DNA of 64,000 nt from Cavenderia fasciculata (Eukaryota > Evosea > Eumycetozoa > Acytosteliales > Cavenderiaceae), in assembly GCF_000203815.1 (NCBI RefSeq), contig NW_004457642.1:496001-560000 (forward strand), written 5' to 3'. The notes beneath the pieces were generated by a model. That model searched no databases. It was not told the origin of the DNA and saw nothing but the letters and a program-made list of their open reading frames with translations. The position numbers and the translations under genes were made by a program. Below, one piece after another: positions 1 through 11,317 of the stretch (the stretch's first letter is position 1; each line of letters opens with the position of its first letter).

Positions 1-962
1 GATTGTTGTTGTATTTGATCCCACATTAATCTCTTGAGAAAGGATGACTGGTGGAGTGAAAAGGTTGTTGCCAGTGGCATTGCTCCAAAGCTAGACACTT
101 CAATTAGATTTGGACAATTTTGTAGTACAAAGTGTTTCAAAGTAACAAGATTGCTACCAAATGTTGGTGGTATGGTTGTGATGGTAATATCACTCTTTAT
201 ACTATATATATATAATAAATATATATAATATATGCAATGATTAGTAAGAGTAAAGAATTAGAATTAGAATATTAGGAATAATGTCAACCCAAACATACCT
301 TAGGTATTGTAATAGTGGAAACGATCCACTCAACATTGATAGTGTCGACGTAGGTATATTGGATTTATATCCTGCGCCAAAATTAATCGACATACTGGTT
401 GCATATGGAAATGTCAATGATGTGATCCTTAAATCAGGTGTACCAACATCTCCATAGACTTTGGTAACCAAGTTACTTTACGTTGCGTCAAAAACAAAAA
501 CAAAAAGAAGAAGAAGAAGAAAATGAAGAGTTAGTATAGGAGGGATTAATGGTCATATGATTCTCTATCAATCTATCTATCAATCTATCTTTTCAATTAC
601 ATACATTGAAACAATTCTGTACCCAATACCTTGTACATTGCTACAACTTATTTGCCCAGAGCTACACATACTGACTTGATCTTGTAGTATCTCTGTTATA
701 CCCATTTGACGAATCAACCAAATTGCTGAATCAACTTTATAAATATAATATGAAGAATGATTAGTCAACTAGTTGTCATGATAGAAAGGATATTACTATA
801 GATCGTATTAATAAATAACATACGTTCATTTTGTGGAAGTGCTTGTGATGATACACTGACGACGCATAGTGATAATATAATAATGAAGACGGTAACAAAA
901 ATCGATGATAAACACACTCCACCTAAAGCTGAAGGGTGTCGATTATTATTATTTATTTTCAT
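1..962 (-). CDS. ComC-like LRR cell-surface protein, 5' part only (runs off window)
   Basis: This is the 5' end of a multi-exon gene that continues past position 1. Exon 1 starts at the ATG at 962 and encodes a hydrophobic signal peptide ending near VSSQALPQNE, with a phase-1 GTATGT donor near 823. Exon 2 (about 740-605) encodes the conserved N-terminal block with IWLIRQMGI and a Cys pair. Exon 3 (about 462-290) and exon 4 (about 201-1) encode leucine-rich segments, for example PTFGSNLV and NLIEVSSFG. Every segment aligns by eye to the neighbouring complete gene ending at 1253, so the two are tandem paralogs on the same strand, 290 bp apart. By family analogy it is expected to be an extracellular adhesion or recognition protein with later TIG, EGF and membrane segments outside the window. 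No function can be proven. Confidence 0.75.
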
Positions 963-1252
963 TTATTATTTGATTATCTCTTTAAACTACTACAGTATCA
1001 TCAATAATATTAATCTTCTTTCGTCTCTTTCATTATCATATATTCGTCTTTTCGTAGAAGGTCAACGAGCATATAGTCTATATAACCCAAAACCCAGCAG
1101 ATATTTTAATCTTCAGTTGAACCAGGTTTTTTGCATATGATTGTCTTTGAAGTCCAGGATGACGTGCATTGAATTTGTTTGGGTATACTATTATAGTGAT
1201 TTCTTGATAATAAGAATATTTGGTTTATTTGTTACTTTATTTCTTTATTTAT

Positions 1253-2345
1253 TTACACATCTTTATTAACCTTTTTCATTAGAATACTCTTGGCTGCTTT
1301 AAGTTTAAATCTAACTGAATTACTATCACGAATATAGAAAGCCAGTGCAATGACCAATGCTATAAATACAGCACCACCAACAACACATCCAACTATAATC
1401 TTCCACGTGTTGGATGATGACGGTGATGAACAATCTGATTGTTCCTTGTTGACGACTAATGCACTGAAATCTGGATCGAGAAGACAAAAAGTACATTGAG
1501 GTACATGAACTCCAATCAATGCCAATGATTCATTGTTGTTGTTTCCAATGATTTTGGTTTGATTGATTAATTCATTTCTTGAAAATGTCTTTCTTCCATC
1601 TGAATAGGAATACGAGAGGAATCTACCATAGAATTGTGTATCATTCTTGATAACTCTTAAATAACTATCACTTCCTAGTATTTGTTCAAATGTTGGAATA
1701 TCACTAGAGGAACATGATTCGATGGTTGATTGTTCATTGTTGACAATCGTTGAGAATACAACTCTGAGATGTGATAGGATCGATTGGTATTGCCATCCAG
1801 TGACATTTACACCAACTTTAATACTATTTGCTCCAACTGATACAATACTATCTCCAAATGGTAGTTGTCTGTCCTTGGTTGAATATTCTATCAATGATGT
1901 GACATTGACAATTGATGATAGTGTTGGATACAATGTTGAATTGATCAACAGTCTGTAATGAAGTGATGTAAGATCATCACCCGATTGATCTGTAACATTC
2001 CATTGATCGACAATTAACTCTTGTACAACATTATCGTCAACATCCAACTCTTGAATTGCAACCAATGAGAAAAAGAATTTATATCCATCCAATTCAAATG
2101 TTGCAACTGGTTTTGTATCGTTTTGAACAAATGTTACATTTGGATTCTCTAAATTAAATAAAGATAGATTATTAATATTAATTATTATTATTATTTGTTT
2201 TGTTTTTAATACATACTAAAATATTTACAATTATCATAATAATTTTGATCACAAAGACATATTCCTTGGTCACTACATTGACCATGACCATAACAATTTA
2301 ATGTATCTTCAATACATTTTTGTTTTAAATCGATTGATGGTGGGA
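1253..2345 (-). repeat. Homogenised 3' tract of ComC-like copy A (inverted partner of 9960-11053)
   Basis: From about 2345 down to about 1290 the sequence is almost the same, base for base, as 9960 to about 11010 on the other strand. The match includes the EGF exon end, the whole intron near 2216-2149 apart from small differences, and most of the last exon. Upstream exons of the two genes are only moderately similar. The pattern fits recent gene conversion between inverted paralogs. Confidence 0.8.
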
Positions 2346-5158
2346 ATGGAACCATGATCAAATTATTGGCAGTTGTACTGAATCCATCCACATGAGTTTG
2401 GACCGATGCTTGTCCAGGTTGTGGAGTTGATAATAATGTACAAACAATTGTATTCTGATTCTTTGATGTGATGTTACAAGGTATAGTATTATTTAAAGTA
2501 ACCGATGGCGTGTTGAACGTATTATTTCCAAAATTACCATTCAAAGTTAATGATTGTAATGTTGCACCTGATAATTGTGCTGATGATACCAATGGATATG
2601 ATATGATTGTACTACCTATAAATAGATTATAAATAAAAAATACAAATTAAAATTAATGATTGTTTTTAAAAATATATATATTTATAAATATAAATATGTT
2701 AGAGACATCTCTGTCATATGTCATCATACCTTTAATACTTTGAATGTTTGTATATGTCTTTAAATAGGGATTTGAAATAACCAAAGTATAATTACTTGGC
2801 GGTACTTGATAGAGTTGACATCTAATATTGGCAGAGTCACTGAAATAGATTGAGCAAGGGTAGCGTAACCCCTTGTCTAGTGACACTATTTCAATAGAGT
2901 GACTAATAAATGGGTTGTAATATAAATTAAAGATACATCCAACTGCACCAGCATCAACCGATACACTCGATAGTTTAATATCGGCAACCACAACCTTTGT
3001 CTCTAGATAATATCTGTCACTAAAATTGAATCCAACAGTTTGAGGAGCTGTTATTGCAGCAAATGGGTATCTATATTATATCATGACATATAATTAGTAT
3101 TAGTATTATTATAAACTATAGTAGATATTATTATACATACGAAATTTTAGTATTTGGAATCAACATTGTGTAACTTGATCCAGATGACCAACCCAAATTG
3201 TTACCATATATTAATGCTACCCCACCAATTGAAGGGAACACCTCTTTATCAAATTTTATATCTATATATGTAACCAAATAATAATATTAATATCAATCAA
3301 TGGCGAGAATAATCAATTAATCAACAACAACAACAACAACAATACATACCACAGTGAAAACCTGCAGGAGGTGGGATAGATGAAGAGAATCCTCTGTTTG
3401 CTCCATAGTAGCAGTAAAAACAATCTGGTACTTGTGTAATTCCAGTGTTTGCAATGTAGGTATTAAATGAACAAAAATTGGGAGTTAGAGAGCCTGTCAA
3501 TTCAAGATTATTGGTTAAATCGATTCCAAGACCTGTAGCAGCTGTTAAAAATGGTTCAAGTGGTAATACTCCTGTGAAATTGTTTGAAGAAAAGATTCTT
3601 TAAAACATAAAAATAGATTATATTGTTAATAAATATTTACATTTTAAATAGATTGATTGATTGATTTGGTTGATTTGGTTGTGATTAATTACATTGATTT
3701 TAAAGAAGGTAGGATTGGAATCTTTGGAAAAGCTATTAGATTATTACGACTCATTGAACTATATGGTTGTTGATAAGAATTATTAATATTAGAGAATCAA
3801 ATTGATAGATAGATAATATATTATATCATACATTGATTGTAAATTGGGTGTTAATGAATAATCGGTGAATGGAAAAGTCAATGTATCTTTTACGTTTGAT
3901 TGTTCACTTTAATGAGAGAGGAGGGAAAGGAAAGGAATGGGGTTAGATAATTGATGAAGGGATGGTGTATCTATTTATCTATTTATCTATTTATCTATAT
4001 ACATACTAAGTTATCAATGATGGATAAGCTGCAAAATCACTTGGTATAATTGAACTGGTGGTTTTGAGTGAAAGATATGTTATATTACTTGGATGACCAA
4101 ATCGAGCGATAATATTACCTTCTATTGTAACGGAAGGAACAAATGATTTTACAGAGAGTGTGATCATATGTCCTCTTTCATTTGCTATTGCCAATATACC
4201 CAATGGCATGGTCAATTCAAAGGTTTCAATTGTACTCGATACCATTTCCAATTGTAATATGGTGATTGAGTATTCTTGTTTTTGTACCAAGTCCCAATTA
4301 ATCCTCTGCAGATAGTCTGATTGACCTAGCAGAAACGTCTTTGCAGGCGACGCTCCAAAACTAGACACCTCTACCAAATTGGGTGCATTTAGTATGGATA
4401 ACGTATTCAACGATACAAGGTTACTACCAAATGTTGATGGTATACTTTTAATGGTTGCATCATTTCTTATACTAAAAAAAGAATGACAAATGAAGAATAA
4501 ATATGTATGTAAGTAAAGCAAAAGGAGGTTGAGGTTGAGGAGGTTGTTACAGTACATACGTTAAAGATCTTAATAGTGGGAACGAACCACCCAGTAGTGA
4601 TAGAGTTGAAATGTCGGTGTAATAGGGTCGAGGTGTATTGGCATCAAAGGTAAGTGACAAAGATGTAATATAGGGAAAGGTCAAAGAAGTAATAAAAGGG
4701 CTTGGCTGTCCAACATCTGTAAAAGTAGTTGATACCAAATTTCTTTGTTTGTTTGTTTGAAAGAAAGGAAAAAAGGTTAGACTCTTTTTACTATTATTAT
4801 TATTTCAATTATGATTGTAAACAACACATACATGGAAACAACGTGGAATGCACCATCGACGCTAGTACACATGATACCAGAACTACACACATTGATTGGA
4901 TTTTGGCCATGTATACCCATTTGACGAATTAACCAAACCAAAGAATCGTCTATAATAATGTACATTTTAAAAGTTAATATGAATATTATTGTTATAAATC
5001 ATGCACCTACATTCAGCTTGTGGAACTTCTTGTGATGATACCTTGACGACACATAGTGATTGTATTGTGAGTAGAATGACAACTACTATAAATATAAATC
5101 TTGTGTTCAATAGACACCTGACTGTTGTTGTTGTTGTTGTTGGACTGTCTCTATTCAT
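1253..5158 (-). CDS. ComC-like LRR/TIG/EGF transmembrane protein (copy A)
   Basis: Complete gene of about 11 exons. Exon 1 (5158-5011) gives a signal peptide (VVVILLTIQSLCVVKVSSQ). Exon 2 starts near 4949 and carries the WLIRQMGI block with Cys residues. Leucine-rich exons follow at about 4725-4560, 4472-4010, 3908-3832 and 3775-3690. Next is a Cys-rich cap (PDCFYCYYG, about 3600-3360), then beta-sandwich/TIG-like segments (about 3258-2730 and 2618-2350). An EGF-like module (CYGHGQCSDQGICLC) ends at 2217. The last exon (2148-1253) encodes a long N-glycosylation-rich extracellular domain, one TM helix (IIVGCVVGGAVFIALVIAL) and a short basic tail. This order matches the dictyostelid ComC/EGF-TIG surface family, whose members act in adhesion or signalling in development. 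The exact role is unknown. The last two exons and their intron are nearly identical to the inverted copy ending at 11053. Confidence 0.8.
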
Positions 5159-5670
5159 TTATAAATACAAATTATATTCTATCTACTTCTACTATTTTAT
5201 CTACTGATACACATGTCTCTACGAGAATGACATAGTTTGAATGCAACTCATGCATATGATCCAGATATTATGTCGTCACTCGTCGTCGTTTTTTCCTTTT
5301 GTTTTTGAGGGCTGCAAAGGTTGGACATATAACTTCTCATCTCACCTGGGAGCCATCCGAGTTACTAGATTGTTTGCACTACGACAAGCACTCTTAGTTT
5401 TAAAAGTGAGCCGTCACTTCTTCTTCTTCTTCTCTCTAGATTTATCTACTTATTACTACTTTAGTATCATGATAGATAACTAACTGTCCTCTCTACTAAT
5501 AATAATAATAACAACAATAATTATCATCATCAAGATGTGGTGTAACTTTCTTCATGATCAAGTTTGTAAAGTAAAGAAATTACCATGGTGAGATACCCCC
5601 ATTTCAATTAAATTTTATTAAAATAGTTTACATGATACTGAGAGGAGAATATATATATATATATTGTAGA
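5159..5670. other. Intergenic: copy A promoter side and 3' flank of the 4-TM gene
   Basis: 512 bp between the start of copy A and the stop of the 4-TM gene. It is AT-rich with CTT-rich and AAT-rich runs. A short ORF on the plus strand (5241-5483) has no recognisable features. It probably holds the promoter of copy A and the terminator of the upstream minus-strand gene. No distinct motif was found. Confidence 0.4.
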
Positions 5671-6407
5671 CTATTCTATAAACAAAGCAGCAGTAGCAAA
5701 AGCGAAGACATGGAAAATAAGGAATCCAATATCAACATACCATATTGTGCTTGGACCCCAATGAACCGAATAAATGGACTGTCCAGTTGTAGGTTAGGGG
5801 TTTTAAAAAAAATGATTATTAGTTATATATATTTTATATATTTTATATATACTTATATTGTACATACATTGGCATCTTTATCAATATTATTTGATCCATA
5901 CAGAGACGAACAATAATTGATGAATTGGTGATCGATGGGTCTGTGACAATGTTGGAAATGTTGGAAATCGTTTGATAGTGATCTTGGCACATTTAGTATC
6001 AACATGACCCTCACTAGAATGAGCGAGACGACAACAATGCCACTAACCACAAACATTTTTGTAGATCTCCTGCTAGTATCAGCGAAATAATATGACAACC
6101 CGAGAAGTAATACAATCATAATCGCCAAAAAGGAGCAGTGAACGTTCAACAGTCCCTGGGTGTCATGGACGACTGCTGGATCGATGACTTGACTGGTTCC
6201 ATTGAATGGGTCGGCTACTGGATACGTATTGATGGTTACGCCCGAATAGTATAGTTGTATATTGGTATTGATATTATCATTTTCATCAACTACACCTTGT
6301 ACTTGTAAAGTGGTAGAATTAATTTCATACAATGGATATTGGAAATAGAAAATAGACATTAAAACATGCATTGCTATCAACCACATATAAAATATTGTCT
6401 CATCCAT
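5671..6407 (-). CDS. Four-TM membrane protein, unknown family
   Basis: Two exons. Exon 1 runs from the ATG at 6407 to about 5872 (donor after GCC AAT). The intron ends at a CAG near 5800, and exon 2 encodes SIYSVHWGPSTIWYVDIGF and a final TM, with the stop at 5671-5673. The translated protein is about 210 residues. It has an N-terminal TM (MWLIAMHVLMSIFYF), an extracellular loop of about 60 residues with NST and NGT sites, TM2 (FLAIMIVLLLGLSYYF), TM3 (VSGIVVVSLILVRVMLIL), a second loop with several Cys and His residues, and TM4 (GFLIFHVFAFATAALF). The claudin/tetraspan-like topology suggests a plasma-membrane or vesicle protein, but I do not recognise the family. It sits between two oppositely oriented ComC-like genes, which may be chance. 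Confidence 0.65.
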
Positions 6408-6455
6408 TTTTTTAGATGTAGTGTAGAAAGAAGAGTAGTGAGGGTATTTTAATAT

Positions 6456-6824
6456 TTATATATTTATATTTAGGAATTTATAACCACCATATAAATACTC
6501 TTTTCCTGTCTTGTAAATTTTTTCGGGTTTCATCAAAAATTTTGGTAAGTTTATTGTGTTCTTATTAATAATTATCTTATCATTATATTCGATCGAGATG
6601 AATATAAATAAATAAATTAATAAACAAATAATAATCTTAAAGTTTAATTTAAAACGAGACAAGATCAGATTCAGGGAGCGACTTGTACGAAAGTTGAATA
6701 AAATCAAAAATGATATTTTAGGAGATACTATGAGCCCCATTCTTCGAATCAGTTGCTGTTGATATTGGATGCGCCAACTCCTCATGGAATCACTTGCAAG
6801 AACCATGATTCTCTCATTTATCAT
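6456..6824 (-). CDS. Hypothetical small ORF in the divergent spacer
   Basis: An open frame of about 122 codons from ATG 6824 (a GTG precedes it) lies between the 4-TM gene start (6407) and the ComC-like copy C start (6877). It has a Lys/Ile/Asn-rich second half and one hydrophobic stretch (IIICLLIYLFIFISI). No family is recognised. The spacer must also hold promoters for both neighbours, and AT-rich DNA gives ORFs of this size by chance. The local composition of the first 30 codons is less AT-rich, which is the only hint that it is real. Confidence 0.25.
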   Translation of the reverse strand: MINERIMVLASDSMRSWRIQYQQQLIRRMGLIVSPKISFLILFNFRTSRSLNLILSRFKLNFKIIICLLIYLFIFISIEYNDKIIINKNTINLPKFLMKPEKIYKTGKEYLYGGYKFLNINI

Positions 6825-6876
6825 CACTCAAACAAACTCAGTATAGTATATAGATAGAGAAAATAGATTTACAATA

Positions 6877-8517
6877 ATGATGAAGGCAACCTTCAACTGT
6901 ACAACTCTAGGTATGATGTTAGTGATGACATTCATGTTATTGTTATTGTCATTCGCCCCATCTGGATCTAGTGCTTATGAGATTGATACACCCGAGTGTA
7001 TGTAATGAAACTATCACGATCGTTCTATATACGATAACAATCAAAAACTAAAACACTCACCCACACCCATTGATCAATCATTGTATCGTTGATGTACCCA
7101 CCTATCATTATTACAGTAAACTCGGTTATATGGTTCTTAAATCAAACAGGTAGTAGTGTTTCAAGAGATCCTAATGTATTTTGTACTACTATACCAGAGA
7201 CTATTCGATGCGTATATAATATATCTGGTAGATACCATGTCTCTGCAATGTAACTACCTACTAGTAGTACTCTGGCTACTACTACTATATTAATCAGATT
7301 AAATGATAATAATGATTGTTAACATTTATACTTTATATATATTCATAGGATATTATATATATCTTCATATGTATCATCTGGACCAGCAGTGACGTCAAAC
7401 CCAACACTCTTTTTCCCAAGGTTGACCGACATGGTCATTACATTTGCTTCAAATACTCATCACTCTACCAATGTTTCGACACTAGATCTTATCCAACCCA
7501 GTTCCTTTCCAGTGATCAATATAATATCGTAGGTATACACATAATGCATTTAATATCAAATTCTTGATTCACAGTATTAATAACAAACCAAAACTACTTC
7601 TATAATAATACATAATAGACTTTCAAATGATGGTACAATCTATCAAGTTCCACCAAACTTTGGTGCATCTATGCAGTTGACAACTCTTACTATTATTAAT
7701 GCAGCCAATTTAAAGAGTGCGACGGTATCTTCGATTTTTGCCACTAGAGTCAACATTCTCAATCAATTCTATCTAAATGTGTTTTTATTTGGCTCTACCT
7801 TGAATACAAAAATTGCATCATTGTCAGTTGAGATGGGTGCATCACAAGACCTTATACTAACTTTGGATTCTTCGTCTCTTCCTTCCCTCAAATATCGTAT
7901 GTTTCGAAAACTACCACCATATCAATAACAAAAATAACTAATCGTTTATATTTCATTTCCTTTATAGTATCATTAACCAAATATGACACTGGTAGTCTTA
8001 CAGTAAACTGCTTTTCATCAACTATCAATACAATGTTTGTATTATTATTATTATTATTATTAATAGTACTATTATTACTTTCAAATATATTAGTACTCTC
8101 ATTTAAATGGGTGCAACAAATGTATTAATCTAAATTATTATTAATATTATTTTTAGACTACTATCTGGTCCAACTACTTTGAATCTAAGAACACCCAATT
8201 TCGATCAAATATTTGATGTGTAAGTTAAAGTTGACAAGTACTCGGAATAATTAATACTTATTTATTTATTTATTAATTTATTTATTGTAGTTATTTAAAT
8301 GGAATAGGTGCTACTTTAACTCCGACTGAAATTAGTTCCTACCCCAATTTAAAAACATAGTATGTAGATAAATAGAGATAGAGCCATATCAAGCAAGATT
8401 AATATTGATATTAATTAATTGATTTTTTATTTTTAACTCAAGCCGCGTTTTAAATGCTGCTAGTTATAATATCCCTTTCACCTCATTTCAATCAAATACT
8501 AAATTACAAGACTTGTA

Positions 8518-8557
<40 letters not shown>

Positions 8558-11053
8558 GTATTATTTATTTATTAATGTATCAACTAACTTTTATTTATTA
8601 TTTCTTTTTAGGTTAATATTAGATTCTGGAATTACATCATTACAAAATATGCCACAACTTCCAAAAAGTTTAAAATCTTTGTAAGTAACCCATCATGAAT
8701 GACTAAATGAATGAATGAATGAATGAATATTTAACTTACACAAAATAATATTTCACTATCAAAATCTAGAATTTTGATGAGGAATAACATACAAGGACAA
8801 TTACCATTGGATATTTTCGAAAAGATTCCACTAGAACCTAATACTTTTACATTTGATATCACATTAAATCAAAACCTTTCTGGTAGTATAAGTAAAAATT
8901 TTTGCAACTACTTTACATATATTGCCAACACATCGATCACATCAGTACCTGATTGTTTCCATTGTTATAATGATTATCAAGTTGGATTCTCATCATCTGT
9001 ACCACTACCTCCTAATTTCTCATGTGGTAGGTATCTCCCCAAAAAAAATGAAATAATATATCATCGATCTTACTCAACCCTCTTCTTCTTCTTCTCCATT
9101 TTAGATATTCGATTTAATGCATTGGTATTTCCAATCATCAATGGAAGCACAATCGTAGAAGGTTCCAATTTTGGGTGGGTCGCTCCTCAAAACTATACCA
9201 TGCTTGTTCCCAATTCAAAGTTCTTGTATGTTATGTTAACACACAAACAATAACAATATTGTTGTCAACAACAACAACAAAATTAACTAATTTGTTAATA
9301 ATATTAATTTATTTTTTTTAGATACCACAAAGCACCAGCAGTAGGAACTTATCAAAAAGCAGGATTTGTAATTGGAACAAAATACTATAAAGAGGTGAAC
9401 CTTATCGAATCAACCATCTATTTTGTGTTGAACCCATTTTCATTTGATGCAAGTAGCAATCGTTTGACCATCTCATTCAACTTTATCAATAATCAAGCTA
9501 TACACACGGTGGTTTTAATGTCTCGTACTGTACCACAAATGTACTATCCATGTCAGCTGAATGTGTTTAATGATAGCACCATTGAGTGTACTCTGGATCA
9601 ATTAAAATCAGGTACATACGAGGTGACAGTATCCAATGAATTTAACCAAATGAAAATGGATACTCCGTCGATTACCGCTACCAACCAAGTCACCTATCCA
9701 TTGGTAACATCGGCACAACTATCTGAATCATCATTACAATTAACATTGTATGGTGGGTTTGGTGTAAACCAACTCAATTCACCAACTGTAACATTAAATA
9801 ATACTCTAGCATGTCAAGTAACATCAAAGAATCAAACTACCATTATTTGTACAATATCTTCATCCTCCTCCTCCTCTCAACTACCACCTGGGCAAGCATC
9901 AGTACAAGTTCAAGTGGATGGATTCAATACCAATTTAAATAATGCCATTAGTATTGCATTCCCACCATCAATTGATTTGAAACAAAAATGTATTGAAGAT
10001 ACATTAAATTGTTATGGTCATGGTCAATGTAGTGACCAAGGAATATGTCTTTGTGATCAAAATTATTATGATAATTGTAGATATTTTAGTATGTATTAAA
10101 AACAAAACAAATAATAATAATAATTAATATTAATTCTATCTTTTTTAAAAATTTACTTTAGAGAATCCAAATGTAACATTTGTTCAAAATGATACAAAAC
10201 CAGTTGCAAACATTTGAATTGGATGGATATAAATTCTTTTTCTCATTGGTTGCAAATTCAAGAGTTGGATGTTGACGATAATGTTGTACAAGAGTTAATT
10301 GTCGATCAATGGAATGTTACAGATCAATCAGGTGATGATCTTACATCACTTCATTACAGATTGTTGATCAATTCAACATTGTATCCAACACTATCATCAA
10401 TTGTCAATGTCACATCATTGATTGAATATTCAACCAAGGACAGACAATTACCATTTGGAGATAGTATTGTATCAGTTGGAGCAAATAGTATTAAAGTTGG
10501 TGTAAATGTCACTGGATGGCAATATCAATCGATCCTATCACATCTCAGAGTTGTATTCTCAACGATTGTCAATAATGAACAATCAACCATTCAATCATGT
10601 TCCTCTAGTGATATTCCAACATTTGAACAGATACTAGGAAGTGATAGTTATTTAAGAGTTATCAAGAATGATACACAATTCTATGGTAGATTCCTCTCGT
10701 ATTCCTATTCAGATGGAAGAAAGACATTCTCGAGAAATGAATTAATCAATCAAACCAAAATCGTTGGAAACAACAACAATGAATCATTGGCATTGATTGG
10801 AGTTCATGTACCTCAATGTACTTTTTGTCTGCTCGATCCAGATTTCAGTGCATTGGTCGTCAACAATGAAAAGGTCGATTGTTCATCATCATCATCATCC
10901 AATACATGGAAGATTATAGTTGGATGTGTTGTTGGTGGAGCTGTATTTATAGCATTGGTCATTGCACTTGTATTCTATCTTCGTGATAGTAACTCTACAA
11001 GACTAAAGATAAAAGCTGCCAAGAGTATCTTTATGAAAAAAATGAATAAATAA
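6877..11053 (+). CDS. ComC-like LRR/TIG/EGF surface protein (copy C), frameshifted in last exon
   Basis: Multi-exon gene starting at ATG ATG 6877. Exon 1 (6877-6997) encodes a signal peptide (MLLLLSFAPSGSSA). Exons 7117-7249, 7349-7528 and 7619-7896, then several small leucine-rich exons near 7968-8690, follow. After them come a Cys-rich cap (PDCFHCYND, near 8960), TIG-like beta segments (9110-9960) and an EGF module ending at 10088. The last exon (10162-11053) would supply the glycosylated domain and TM. Compared with copy A, this exon has one extra A at GTTGCAAACATT (about 10204-10213) and one at GTTGCAAATTC (about 10250-10258). As given, the frame from the EGF exon reaches TGA soon after, and the downstream 270 codons are open in another frame. 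The copy is therefore either a truncated, secreted variant or pseudogene, or the sequence has homopolymer errors. Role inferred as in copy A. Confidence 0.7.
9960..11053 (+). repeat. Homogenised 3' tract of ComC-like copy C (inverted partner of 1253-2345)
   Basis: The arm opposite to 1253-2345. The EGF exon end, the following intron with its AATAATAATAATAATT run, and most of the last exon match copy A closely. Similarity falls off toward the stop codon (KAAKSIFMKKMNK versus KAAKSILMKKVNKDV) and upstream of about 9955. Confidence 0.8.
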
Positions 11054-11317
11054 TACAAATAAATAAATAAATTATTAATAAATATTCTGTATAAATAATA
11101 AATAATAATTGTAAACTTGATACCTTGTTGTTTGTGGTCCATATGTCTCTCTGGTGAAAAACTAAAATTAAATAATAATAATTTAACACAAACCCCATCC
11201 CAACCCCATTCATCATTGTCAATATTAGTTGTCTTGTTTATAAACAAGACACAAAGAGAGAGATATACTTATACTTATATATATATATATATATTTATAT
11301 TTATCATTACAGTAAAG

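Noticed and set aside
34-228. 64-codon plus-strand ORF at the window start
   Set aside because: It lies antisense to the leucine-rich exon 4 of the truncated ComC-like gene, whose frame aligns to copy A.
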